Origin: Calothrix sp. C42_A2020_038
Lineage (GTDB): Bacteria > Cyanobacteriota > Cyanobacteriia > Cyanobacteriales > Nostocaceae
Direction of reading: 5' to 3'
Length of the DNA stretch: 64,000 nt
Assembly (NCBI GenBank): GCA_015272395.1
Contig: JACYLQ010000036.1
Coordinates: 62,001-126,000, forward strand
Below, in pieces: positions 17,720-26,496 of the stretch. Both the position numbers and the translations under genes were made by a program. The notes beneath the pieces were generated by a model. It was not told the DNA's origin. It searched no databases and worked only from the letters and a program-made list of their open reading frames with translations. Each line of letters begins with the position of its first letter. The stretch's first letter is position 1.

Positions 17720-20053
17720 ATGAAGGAAAAACCTACATCTACCTTAACTAAAAAATATGTCTCGGCAACAGATCAACAGTCAAGTAGAACGATAAAATCT
17801 GCTTCTACAAGTCTAGGGCGCCAATCTAAAAAAATAGGGCGCTTAGGTCATTGGCTAGCGGGATTGTGGACGGTAGGTGCAGCTTTATTGACAGTTTCCG
17901 GTTTACGACTACCGCAAATGATGGAAAATCAAGCACAGTCGTTATTTTACCAACTTCGTGGACCGATTGTACCCCCTAAAGATATCGTAATTTTGGCTAT
18001 TGATGACGAATCAATTTCAACTCCAGCGTTGTCTTACAGTACTGACCCTGTAAAATACGCTCATTTGGAGCCTTTAAAAACATACCCCTACAAACGCCAA
18101 GCATACGCGCATGTGATAGAGAAACTAGTTCAAGCCGGCGCGCGTGTTGTGGCGTTAGATATTCTGTTTGACTTGCCAAGCGCCCACGGTTCTCTTGACG
18201 ACCGCAAGTTTCAAGCAGTATTACAGCGTTACGGTAGCAAGGTAGTTTTAGCTGCGTCATATGATAATTTTGAGAGTCGTACTGGTGTTGTCACACAATT
18301 ACGACCACCTCAAGAACTGCTGCGTACTGGTTCAGTCTCCATTGGTTCAATCAATTTTCCACTTGAGGTTGATGGTAAAATTCATCGCTTGGCGAGTGAA
18401 TTTCTTAAAAAATTGAGCGAAACCCAAGGTAGCTTATTAGAAAAAATACCAGATTTTGATATGGCGACCTTAAGGGCAGCAAATATTGACTTTCCGAAAC
18501 CTCAAGGAAACCGAATTTATTTTCGTGGTTCGGCAGATACTTTTGAAAAAATCCCATTTTGGTACGTTTTTGACCCAGTATTTTGGGATAGTAATTTACA
18601 ATCTGGAAAAGTATTTAAAGATAAGATAGTAGTGGTTGGCGCCACTGCAAAAACAGCGAATGATTTTCATCCGGTTGCTGTCAACTGGCTATTTCCCGAA
18701 CGGATGTCTGGGGTAGAAATTCATGCGAACGCGATTGCGACTCTCATGGAAGGTAATTCTATTAAGTCAGCAATTAACACTGATTATGGATGTGGACTAT
18801 TTGTACTATTATTGGTTGGTAGTAGTGCCTATTTTGTTTCCCGAAATAAATATAATCGAATTCGAGTGATTGCTTGCTTTACCATTGGTATAGTCTGGGG
18901 GGGAATTTGTTATATTTTATTTGTATCGAATCAGTTATTTTTTCCAACTGCGGTTCCAGTCATGGCAATGTTTGCAATTGGAATTTCTTATTTAGGTATT
19001 GAAATTATAGTTCAACAGTTAAGAAAAGTTCAATTAGTTGATATTATTCTCAAAAATCCATCTTCTCGTATTGCTCAAGAAATTTTAAGTCAACAAGAAG
19101 ATATTAGAGATTTACTTAGAGAGCGTGAAATTGAAATATCTGGTAAAATTCTTGATGGACGTTATCGGATTGTAAAAGTTTTAGGTTCCGGTGGATTTAG
19201 CGAAACTTATATTGCTGAAGATACTAGACTACCTGGTAATCCTCTGTGTGTTGTTAAACAACTTCAACCAGTAAATAATAAACCAGAGCAAATGGAAGTT
19301 GCTCGGCGCCTTTTTTATTCCGAAGCTCAAACTCTCCAACAAGTTGGGACACATCCTCAGATACCTCAACTCTTGGCTTATTTTGAAGAAGACGAAGAGT
19401 TTTATTTAGTTCAAGAATTTATTCCTGGTAATGCCCTTAGTCAAGAATTACCGTCTGGTAAACGTCATAACCAGACTTTAGTAATTGATATGCTGCGCGA
19501 ATTATTACAAATTTTAGTATTCGTGCATACAAACGGTGTTATTCATCGCGATATAAAACCAAGTAATATTATGCGACGAAAAACTAACAATCAACTTGTA
19601 CTGATTGACTTTGGCGCCGTCAAGCAAGTATCTACAAATTTACTCGAAAGTCAGGAAGATAGTGCATTTACCATTGGTATCGGCACAAAAGGTTATGCAC
19701 CTAAAGAACAATACTTTGGGCGCCCGCAATATAGCAGTGATATTTACGCAGTTGGGATGATTGGTATTAAAGCATTAACAGGAATTCCTCCCCACGAGCT
19801 TAAACATGATGATAATGGTGAATTAATATGGATGGAACACGCAGAAGTTTCCCCTGGTTTTGCTAGTGTAGTCAACAAAATGGTACGTGATAGTTTCCAA
19901 GAACGTTATCAATCGGCAAGAGAAGCCCTTGATGCGTTGAATAAATTAATTAATGATGGTAATCTTCAATCTCTATTTTTAGATGATTCAACTATCAATA
20001 CTTTATCGGTAGAAGATTCTCATACCCCAACAACTCCTTGGGATATTAAGTAA
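17720..20053 (+). CDS. CHASE2-domain Ser/Thr protein kinase
   Basis: This 777-residue membrane sensor kinase has an N-terminal helix (about 45-65), an extracytoplasmic CHASE2 domain (about 75-340; ILAIDDESI, VALDILFD and KIVVVGATA are typical), three membrane helices (about 355-440), and a cytoplasmic eukaryote-type kinase domain (about 485-745). The kinase looks intact: GSGGFSETY loop, VVKQL lysine, HRDIKPSN and DFGAVKQ, and a GTKGYAPKEQ activation segment. The ligand of CHASE2 is unknown. The FecR-domain protein and outer-membrane barrel genes next door suggest it senses envelope state, which is inference. Confidence 0.93.
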   Translation: MKEKPTSTLTKKYVSATDQQSSRTIKSASTSLGRQSKKIGRLGHWLAGLWTVGAALLTVSGLRLPQMMENQAQSLFYQLRGPIVPPKDIVILAIDDESISTPALSYSTDPVKYAHLEPLKTYPYKRQAYAHVIEKLVQAGARVVALDILFDLPSAHGSLDDRKFQAVLQRYGSKVVLAASYDNFESRTGVVTQLRPPQELLRTGSVSIGSINFPLEVDGKIHRLASEFLKKLSETQGSLLEKIPDFDMATLRAANIDFPKPQGNRIYFRGSADTFEKIPFWYVFDPVFWDSNLQSGKVFKDKIVVVGATAKTANDFHPVAVNWLFPERMSGVEIHANAIATLMEGNSIKSAINTDYGCGLFVLLLVGSSAYFVSRNKYNRIRVIACFTIGIVWGGICYILFVSNQLFFPTAVPVMAMFAIGISYLGIEIIVQQLRKVQLVDIILKNPSSRIAQEILSQQEDIRDLLREREIEISGKILDGRYRIVKVLGSGGFSETYIAEDTRLPGNPLCVVKQLQPVNNKPEQMEVARRLFYSEAQTLQQVGTHPQIPQLLAYFEEDEEFYLVQEFIPGNALSQELPSGKRHNQTLVIDMLRELLQILVFVHTNGVIHRDIKPSNIMRRKTNNQLVLIDFGAVKQVSTNLLESQEDSAFTIGIGTKGYAPKEQYFGRPQYSSDIYAVGMIGIKALTGIPPHELKHDDNGELIWMEHAEVSPGFASVVNKMVRDSFQERYQSAREALDALNKLINDGNLQSLFLDDSTINTLSVEDSHTPTTPWDIK

Positions 20054-20065
20054 AGTACCTTAAAA

Positions 20066-20085
20066 CAACAGGTTAAAACCTGTTG
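20066..20085. terminator. Terminator after the CHASE2-kinase gene
   Basis: CAACAGGTT-AA-AACCTGTTG is a perfect 9-base stem 12 bases after the stop codon. Confidence 0.65.
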
Positions 20086-20101
20086 AGTCGCGTTTCATTC
20101 A

Positions 20102-20141
20102 TTAACCTAAGTATGGGAGTCACCCCCCATGCTTAGGTTAA
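20102..20141. terminator. Second hairpin between the convergent CHASE2-kinase and FecR genes
   Basis: TTAACCTAAGTATGGG pairs with CCCATGCTTAGGTTAA apart from one base, around a short loop. It lies between convergent genes and could serve the minus-strand FecR gene, whose stop is at 20209. Confidence 0.55.
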
Positions 20142-20208
20142 CGGTAAGTTCAGAAAATAAGCTATCCCCAGAATTAATTACCGAATCATGATTCATTAAT
20201 AACTTGGG

Positions 20209-21945
20209 TTAAGTACTTGGTCGCATCGCTGGGTCTATTGTTGCATCAGACGGTGGCGTTGTTACAGGTGGCGTTGTTACAGGTGGTGTTGTCACAGGTG
20301 GTGTTGTCACAGGTGGTGTGGTTACAGGTGGTGTGGTTACAGGAGGCGTTGTTACAGGAGGCGTTGTTACAGGTGGTGTGTTAACAGGTGGTGTTGTTAC
20401 AGGAGGCGTTGTTACAGGAGGCGTTGTTACAGGAGGCGTTGTTATAGGTGGTGTGTTAACAGGTGGTGTTGTTACAGGTGGTGTGGTTACAGGTGGTGTT
20501 GTTACAGGAGGCGTTGTTATAGGTGGTGTGTTAACAGGTGGTGTTGTTACAGGTGGTGTTGTTACAGGAGGCGTTGTTATAGGTGGTGTCGTAGGTGGTG
20601 TCGCCGGTGTTGCTGGAGATGCTGTAGGAGGCGTCGCCGGTGCCGTAGGAACTGTCGTAGGAGGTGTTGCGGGTGTTGCTGGAGATGCTGTAGGAGGTGT
20701 TGCGGGTGTTGCTGGAGATGCTGTAGGAGGCGTCGTAGGTGTTGCTGGAGATGCTGTAGAAGGCGTCGTAGGTGTTGTTGGAGATGCTGTAGGAGGCGCC
20801 GTAGGTGTTGCTGGAACTGTTGTAGAAGGCGCCGTAGGTGTTGTTGGAGATGCTGTAGAAGGCGCCGTAGGTGTTGCTGGAACTGTTGTAGGAGGTGTTG
20901 CAGGTGTTGCTGGAACTGTTGTAGGAGGCGCCGTAGGTGTTGTTGTAGTGGAAGTTGGAGGCGGCGTAATTACAGGTTCATTTGATGAAGTATCATAATC
21001 GTTATGATCCCGTGTACGAGTATCTTGTTTAGCATCCGACTGAGCTTCCAAGGCTCTTAACAAACCCTGAACTTGACTACTGTCTCGAACAACTGCTGTA
21101 TTTGTGTTTGTATTTGTATTTGTATTTGTATTTGTATCTGTAATTTCATTTTCTTGAGAGTTGGGAGATAGCTTAATGAATGATGGGTTTTTGATGCTAC
21201 CAGGACCTGACACAGGTGATTGTTTTGCTAGAGCTTCTGATGTCTCAACCCGAACACTGTTGAGCGCTGGGTCACTAAGCGGATTGGGATTTTGTCGAGT
21301 TAAATCAAACCCTCGTACTAAATCACTAGTTTCGTAGAAAGTCCGCAGGTCAACATTGTACAGTTCCTTGAATTTACCCTTAACAACAACCATCATCTGC
21401 CCAGCTTGCAAAACTTGACTACTAGAAGCATTTTTGTTAAAAACTTCAATACCACTGTCAGTCAGGGCAAAAACCACGGTAGTGTCTGTTAGTTTGTCGT
21501 AGCGCACAACTAATGCTGAACCACGAACTGCGGCAGCTGCACTTGGTGTCTTTATATTTGTCCGTCCTTGTCCAGGAGGAATCAAAAGTAACACAGTACC
21601 GTTATTAAGTGTAAAATTCCGAGTTCGCGGTAAAAATTGAAATACCGCTTGTTCCCCAACTCTTGCCCAAGAGCCATCATTAAAGCGTAAATCAGCTAAT
21701 GATAACCGTCCTGTAGACAACCCATCTCCAGGTGTCATCGCATCCGAGCGCTGCGCTCGACGCTTGGGTTGACGTTGGGGCATTAACTGCACTAAGTTCC
21801 GCAGGTCTTGAATTACAGCCTTAGTTAAGGGTGTCTGGGCATGAACTTTATTGGATACAGGTAATATTGTTATTCCTGACAAACTGATTACTACCAGTGG
21901 TAACAATTTGCGAAACAGAGTTTGCAGTTCGGAAATTCTACTCAT
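20209..21945 (-). CDS. FecR-domain protein with long Pro/Thr repeat tail
   Basis: The 578-residue product has an N-terminal signal or anchor (about 12-36), then a FecR-type domain (about 70-200). FecR core features include DLRFNDGSWARVGEQAVFQF, an RGSALVVRYD strand and AAAAVRGSA. In Gram-negatives FecR passes a signal across the envelope, and in cyanobacteria FecR-like beta domains often sit beside CHASE2 sensors. From about residue 270 the sequence becomes low complexity: a TN dipeptide run, then a TTPTAPP/ATP-type region and finally about 25 VTTPP-type pentapeptides. This tail may span the periplasm or peptidoglycan. The DNA of the tail is a true minisatellite. The far C-terminus (DATIDPAMRPST) is unique. 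Confidence 0.85.
   Translation of the reverse strand: MSRISELQTLFRKLLPLVVISLSGITILPVSNKVHAQTPLTKAVIQDLRNLVQLMPQRQPKRRAQRSDAMTPGDGLSTGRLSLADLRFNDGSWARVGEQAVFQFLPRTRNFTLNNGTVLLLIPPGQGRTNIKTPSAAAAVRGSALVVRYDKLTDTTVVFALTDSGIEVFNKNASSSQVLQAGQMMVVVKGKFKELYNVDLRTFYETSDLVRGFDLTRQNPNPLSDPALNSVRVETSEALAKQSPVSGPGSIKNPSFIKLSPNSQENEITDTNTNTNTNTNTNTAVVRDSSQVQGLLRALEAQSDAKQDTRTRDHNDYDTSSNEPVITPPPTSTTTTPTAPPTTVPATPATPPTTVPATPTAPSTASPTTPTAPSTTVPATPTAPPTASPTTPTTPSTASPATPTTPPTASPATPATPPTASPATPATPPTTVPTAPATPPTASPATPATPPTTPPITTPPVTTPPVTTPPVNTPPITTPPVTTPPVTTPPVTTPPVNTPPITTPPVTTPPVTTPPVTTPPVNTPPVTTPPVTTPPVTTPPVTTPPVTTPPVTTPPVTTPPVTTPPSDATIDPAMRPST
20249..20595. repeat. 15-base minisatellite encoding VTTPP repeats
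   Basis: About 23 head-to-tail copies of a 15-base unit (GTTGTTACAGGTGGC and variants GTGGTTACAGGTGGT, GTTGTTATAGGTGGT, GTGTTAACAGGTGGT) encode the C-terminal pentapeptides VTTPP, ITTPP and VNTPP of the FecR protein. Higher-order copies of several units recur, which suggests recent unequal exchange. From 20596 to about 20960 a second, less regular repeat with longer units encodes the ATPxTPP region. Confidence 0.9.
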
Positions 21946-22149
21946 ACTTAACTAGGTAAGAAAGATTCAAGAGGGTAGATTTTTCTGGCTGTTATTTGTT
22001 ATAACAATTTTTTTTACGTGTTTTTGCTGAAAATTGATTAAAAATCAGATATACAAATTATTTCAGCGTACTATAAAGAATCTACTAAGATGTCTTGTTA
22101 ATCGTTATTGGTAGAAGACAGGTATGCAAATTATATAACATGCTAATGT

Positions 22150-22171
22150 TACTTAAGTATGTACTTAAGTA
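22150..22171. promoter_or_regulatory. Duplicated palindrome TACTTAAGTA between divergent genes
   Basis: The perfect 10-base palindrome TACTTAAGTA occurs twice, separated by two bases, between the divergent FecR gene (start 21945) and barrel gene (start 22280). The spacing puts equivalent positions 12 bases apart. This is a plausible regulator binding site or duplicated operator; no factor can be named. The remainder of the 334-base gap is AT-rich, with another small palindrome (TTGTTATAACAA) near 22000. Confidence 0.4.
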
Positions 22172-22279
22172 CAAATATTTTCAATTTTGGTGTCAACCCT
22201 GTGTCTTACAAAAGTTCAGATATTTGAAACTTCTGAAAGAATTCGTTAGTCTGATTTTTCAAAACGATTGCTATCAAAG

Positions 22280-23797
22280 ATGCAACTGAATCAACTGAAA
22301 AGATTTTTCTCACTGTGGATTTTACTGCTTGGCAGTAGTATTCCTCAGTATCTGGTTAGACTAGATGCAGCCAAAGCCATAAGCGCTACGCAATGGCACA
22401 GAAAATACCCGAATGTATCAAACATATCACATCAAGAGGTAGAAGAAGTAAATTCTCGACCGCTTCCACAGACCAAATCAGCTTTAGTGGAGTTCCCGTC
22501 TCAATTATCAGGCGATGACACAAAAGTTATGCCTGTTAATAGTGACTTGATTCGCGTACCTAGTGCTGAAACCACTGATGAGTTTAGCAAATTAAAGTTA
22601 AAAAGCACTTTGAGTTTGTACAATCCAACACTTTTGGGTACAAAATCTCCTATGGAATCATCCAACACACAACAGTTACGAGTATTAGACTTACCTGACG
22701 CGCGACTACCTGACTTGGACTTGAAAAACCAGTCAGTCCAAATAGTTCAATCAACAACAGAGCAACCTCAAGAAAATATTAATTCTCAAAGGACGGCAGA
22801 ACCTCCACAAGTAGAAGCACTGCCAAACAAACCTATCACACCGACTCCAACGCAAATTGAGCAACGTCTTGAAAAACCTGATGATTACAAAAACAGATTA
22901 GAAAGACTTTTGCGTCTGCTTGAAAAAACTAGACAAACTACACCATTTGGTACTGATGAAATAGGCACAATCATTGCAAAACCCGTTACAGAATCACCAC
23001 AAGTCGAACAGCCAACGCTTCCGACTCAACCACCAGTTGTTAAACAACCTCCAGTATCCAAACCTATAGGTTATTTACTTGGACGAGCGAGTTATTTTCA
23101 AACGAATAATCTTTTTTCCTCTAAAATAGACCCAATTGAAGATGCACTAATATATTCTGGTGTTACGCTTGCTAGTGCACCTTTACAATTAGGACAAAAA
23201 ACCTTCTTAAGTAGTTCACTTGATGCCAATATTATTCGTTACATAAACCAATCGGAATTTAACTACAATCAACTTCGATTGAATATAGATTTATATCAGC
23301 AGCTTAGTCGTCAAATGTATGGTGAAATCGGTTGGAGTAACCAACAGCTATTTTACGCCAGAAACAGCAGACGCTTTGGATTTGCATCTGGTGACCGTTT
23401 TCTGAATGAAAACTCATTTCACTTATCTTTAGGGCGCCGAGATCCGATAACACCAAAGTTGATGTTTGATAGTTATTATGAATTACGCTGGAGTTTAGCT
23501 GAAATACCTCAAAGACGTGACCGTATAAGCAATTCGCTATGGGTTTCGTTAAGCTACTACTTACAGCAATCACTCAACGTCGGGTTAGATTATCAACTGA
23601 CTTTATCCAACTTTACCCAGCGCAATCGTGAAGACTTATATCATCGAATATTCACTCACCTCAACTACAAGGCTACTGATATCAGTAGCATTAACTTTCA
23701 AGGAGGAGTCACTATAGGTAATTCCACAGAACAAAATATTAACTTTGATGGCTGGTTTTTGAGTATAAATTATAGCTGGGAGCTAGGTAGATTTTGA
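22280..23797 (+). CDS. Outer-membrane beta-barrel protein with Pro-rich linker
   Basis: The ATG at 22280 gives 505 residues; the open frame extends four codons upstream to a TTG. A signal peptide (hydrophobic about 9-25) is followed by a long disordered, Pro- and Gln-rich region (about 40-265). The rest (about 270-505) is a series of alternating polar/hydrophobic strands with many aromatic residues, ending in INYSWELGRF. A terminal Phe is the usual barrel-assembly signal. The barrel probably sits in the outer membrane. It lies divergent to the FecR-domain gene, and both proteins share a Pro-rich spacer, so a joint envelope role is plausible. I cannot assign a specific transport function. Confidence 0.75.
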   Translation: MQLNQLKRFFSLWILLLGSSIPQYLVRLDAAKAISATQWHRKYPNVSNISHQEVEEVNSRPLPQTKSALVEFPSQLSGDDTKVMPVNSDLIRVPSAETTDEFSKLKLKSTLSLYNPTLLGTKSPMESSNTQQLRVLDLPDARLPDLDLKNQSVQIVQSTTEQPQENINSQRTAEPPQVEALPNKPITPTPTQIEQRLEKPDDYKNRLERLLRLLEKTRQTTPFGTDEIGTIIAKPVTESPQVEQPTLPTQPPVVKQPPVSKPIGYLLGRASYFQTNNLFSSKIDPIEDALIYSGVTLASAPLQLGQKTFLSSSLDANIIRYINQSEFNYNQLRLNIDLYQQLSRQMYGEIGWSNQQLFYARNSRRFGFASGDRFLNENSFHLSLGRRDPITPKLMFDSYYELRWSLAEIPQRRDRISNSLWVSLSYYLQQSLNVGLDYQLTLSNFTQRNREDLYHRIFTHLNYKATDISSINFQGGVTIGNSTEQNINFDGWFLSINYSWELGRF

Positions 23798-23886
23798 AAT
23801 GAAGAATGTTCTTGCTGGTTAAGCTAAAACGCCACTTGCTACAATCAAACAAGGGTTTCGCGGTGGCTCCCTACCAACCAATTAAT

Positions 23887-24705
23887 TTATGATTCATAAC
23901 TAATCCAGTCACTCCAACTGCCAGGATAAAGCTTACCTTTGTAACCAGCTAATTCCAAAGATAGTAAATTTACACATGCTGTAACACCAGAACCACAATA
24001 AACAATAATCTCTTTGCAATCTGCGAATTCTTGCCAGCGTTGCTGCTGATCTTCAATACTAAGCAGATACCCAGAACTATTGGTGACAGATTGCCACGGA
24101 TAATTTACTGCACCCTTAATGTGTCCAGCAATTTTATCTATAGGTTCTCTGATACCCAAATAGCGTTCCTCTTCACGTGAGTCAACTAACACTACACCTG
24201 GTAAATCTTTACGATTCTTCACTTCTGTTATATCCACAACCATTTGGGATTGCACTTGGGGACTAAAAATTAGATTTTGACTTTTGAAATCTGATTGTTT
24301 GACTTCATCTGTAAGAGGGTACCCGAATGATAACCATCCACTAAACCCTCCATCTAGGACAGCAACTCTTTCGTGTCCAATGTAACGTAGTAACCACCAC
24401 AAGCGAGCAGCGTAAGCTAGTCGCGAATCGTCGTAAGCTACAACCAGTGTTTGTCTGTTAACACCAATTTTTGATAGTTTAGTACTCAGATCGTATAAGT
24501 TAGGCAAAGGGTGCCTTCCTCCATGTTCGCTCACTGGACTTGAAAGATCTTGGTTCAAATCAAGATAGTGTGCATTTGGGATATGACTTTGTTGGTACTG
24601 ACGTTTTCCCAACTGTGAATCATTAAGCGAAAATCGACAATCAACAATTATCAATTCCGAATCATCAATATGCTCAAATAACCATTCAGCAGAAACAGCA
24701 ATCAT
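23887..24705 (-). CDS. Tandem-rhodanese sulfurtransferase
   Basis: This 272-residue, two-domain rhodanese of the thiosulfate/3-mercaptopyruvate sulfurtransferase family moves sulfane sulfur to cyanide or thiols through an active-site Cys persulfide. The inactive N-terminal domain spans about 5-125 (VDCRFSLND, LDGGFSGW). The catalytic C-terminal domain (about 155-270) has IIVYCGSGVTAC, whose first Cys is the catalytic one. The CGSGVT loop favours 3-mercaptopyruvate type, though this is not decisive. The length is normal. The start codon is followed closely upstream by a heptamer repeat tract, so its promoter must lie beyond or in that tract. Confidence 0.93.
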   Translation of the reverse strand: MIAVSAEWLFEHIDDSELIIVDCRFSLNDSQLGKRQYQQSHIPNAHYLDLNQDLSSPVSEHGGRHPLPNLYDLSTKLSKIGVNRQTLVVAYDDSRLAYAARLWWLLRYIGHERVAVLDGGFSGWLSFGYPLTDEVKQSDFKSQNLIFSPQVQSQMVVDITEVKNRKDLPGVVLVDSREEERYLGIREPIDKIAGHIKGAVNYPWQSVTNSSGYLLSIEDQQQRWQEFADCKEIIVYCGSGVTACVNLLSLELAGYKGKLYPGSWSDWISYES

Positions 24706-24709
24706 AGTT

Positions 24710-24774
24710 GGGAGTTAGGAGTTAGGAATTAGGAGTTGGGAGTTGTGAGTTGGGAGTTGGGAGTTGGGAGCTAG
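24710..24774. repeat. Heptamer short tandem repeat (GAGTTGG type)
   Basis: About nine degenerate 7-base units (GAGTTAG, GAATTAG, GAGTTGG, GAGTTGT) stand in a row. They match the short tandemly repeated sequences known from filamentous cyanobacteria. Related tracts in this window lie near 34.85, 52.0, 53.9 and 54.66 kb. Confidence 0.8.
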
Positions 24775-24954
24775 AAATGAGAAGTTATTTATTATTTGTG
24801 ACTTCTGCTTTGGTTGCCGAAAGGCTGTCGGGTGCAAGTTACGTCTTTGAAGCTATATTTGCTCATACACAGACAGAGAGTGTCAATATCAAGATTTTGT
24901 TAAGCATGACAGAATACAGATCTTAACTCGTTTACGTATACTTCGATATATCTC

Positions 24955-25848
24955 ATGGGCGAACAATTGATTCCACAGTTAACAGCAGATGGAACATATA
25001 CTTTCTTTTCTCAAGAATTTGGGGAGTCTTATCACAGCCATTTTGGGGCAAGACAAGAGAGTTTTCAAAAATTTGTGCTTCCAACGCAACTTGAAGAGCG
25101 AGCCATAAAACCTAACATCCGGATTTTAGATATTTGTTATGGACTTGGATATAACAGTGCTGCCGCACTGCAAACGATCTGGAATATTAACCCTAATTGT
25201 TATGTTGAACTGATTGCTTTAGAGTTCAACCCAAACGTTCCACGAGCAGCATTAAGTTATAATTTATACAATAAGTGGGGATTCGCATCCGATTGTGTAG
25301 ATATCTTAGCAATTCTGACGGCACTAGCTGATAATTTTAATGTACAAAATGATAATCTCAAAGCGTCCTTATTGATTGGTGATGCTCGAACTACAATCCA
25401 ACAAGTATTAGAGCTAGGGTTTCAAGCTGATGCTATTTTCCTTGACCCATTTTCCCCTCCACAATGTCCACAATTGTGGACAATCGAATTTCTTGCTCTT
25501 ATTTCCAGGTGCTTGCACTCTGAAGGATTACTTGCTACCTATTCATGTGCCGCAGCAGTACGTACATCTTTGTTAACTTCAGGTTTAATAATCGCTTCAA
25601 CACCTCCTGTTGGCAGGAAAACTCCTGGTACTGTTGCGACACACCTCGCTTCTGAGAGATTACTCAAACAACATAACAGAATGTCAATCCCCGAACTCGA
25701 ACATCTAAACACACGCGCTGCGATTCCGTATCGTGACCCATTACTTAATGACCAACCCCAAATTATATTAAAACGGCGCCAACTTGAACAGCTATCAAGT
25801 ACGCTTGAACCTACTTCTCGTTGGCGAAAACGCTGGTTATCTAACTGA
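24955..25848 (+). CDS. MnmC-like SAM-dependent methyltransferase
   Basis: The 297-residue product matches the methyltransferase half of MnmC (DUF752). It has an early FSQEFGESYHS segment, the SAM-binding motif ILDICYGLGYNSAAAL (about 60-75), an acidic GDARTT (about 142) and the catalytic-region motif AIFLDPFSPPQCPQLW (about 160-175). MnmC methylates the aminomethyl group on wobble U34 of certain tRNAs. The oxidoreductase half of E. coli MnmC is absent, so this would act as a single-domain enzyme. The sequence is consistent with tRNA modification but the substrate is inferred. Confidence 0.85.
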   Translation: MGEQLIPQLTADGTYTFFSQEFGESYHSHFGARQESFQKFVLPTQLEERAIKPNIRILDICYGLGYNSAAALQTIWNINPNCYVELIALEFNPNVPRAALSYNLYNKWGFASDCVDILAILTALADNFNVQNDNLKASLLIGDARTTIQQVLELGFQADAIFLDPFSPPQCPQLWTIEFLALISRCLHSEGLLATYSCAAAVRTSLLTSGLIIASTPPVGRKTPGTVATHLASERLLKQHNRMSIPELEHLNTRAAIPYRDPLLNDQPQIILKRRQLEQLSSTLEPTSRWRKRWLSN

Positions 25849-26496
25849 CAGATGTGATCATAAAGTCTTAAAATAGTATAAAAAAATACATATTCTGACC
25901 AAAACTAAATAGTATATAAAGATTTGGTGATAAAAATCACTTGTGTGGCAGATTAATCATCATTATTACAAGTAACTTTACAGTAGTTTGATAATCAACA
26001 ATAAAATTTTATGGGAAAATACATACGTTATTTACCGAGAAATAGAAGTATTGGATTGATAATTATACCCAAAAAAGAAATTCAACCAAAGTTAAAGTTT
26101 TTATGCACAGCCATGTTAATAAATCTCCGTATAAAACCTGATTTAACATTTGCTCAAATTGCTCATACTAGAAAGATAGGTAAGGAATTTTGACAGCAAT
26201 TTTCCTAGAGACCTTAAGTAGATTAAAAAACTTAATGTTTTGCTAATGCGAATAAATTAAGTTGACATTTTGTGGTAGTTAAATACAAGTAGCGAGAATT
26301 AAGGTGTGACTGCTTTAACGAGTCCAATGTTACTGGTATCAGATCATTGACAAGTAATAAAATTCTTACTATATGTGTATGACTGCTAAATTGCGTAAGA
26401 CTAACTCAATCTGCATTGAGTTTACTGTCTTGCAATTAAAATTGTTGTTTTTAAATAGACAAGCTGTAAATTGTTTTTAAGAATTGGAGCGCCTCT
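25849..26496. other. Gap with one doubtful small ORF
   Basis: This 648-base AT-rich stretch has no clear gene. A 60-codon ORF at 26011-26193 (starts MGKYIRYLPRNRS) is basic and lacks a visible ribosome binding site and any motif I recognise. I regard it as possible but unproven. The remaining DNA precedes the GTG start of the HD-GYP regulator and should hold its promoter. Confidence 0.35.

Noticed and set aside
20318-20998. Val/Gly-rich ORF on the plus strand
   Set aside because: It is the antisense shadow of the Pro/Thr minisatellite tail of the FecR gene; the repeat makes a second frame open by chance.
22095-22289. 64-codon ORF before the barrel gene
   Set aside because: It overlaps the start of the barrel gene in another frame, has no motif, and runs through the duplicated palindrome.
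24710-24774. A CRISPR-like array in the direct repeats
   Set aside because: The units are contiguous 7-mers without spacers; this is a short tandem repeat, and nothing else in the window shows repeat-spacer structure.
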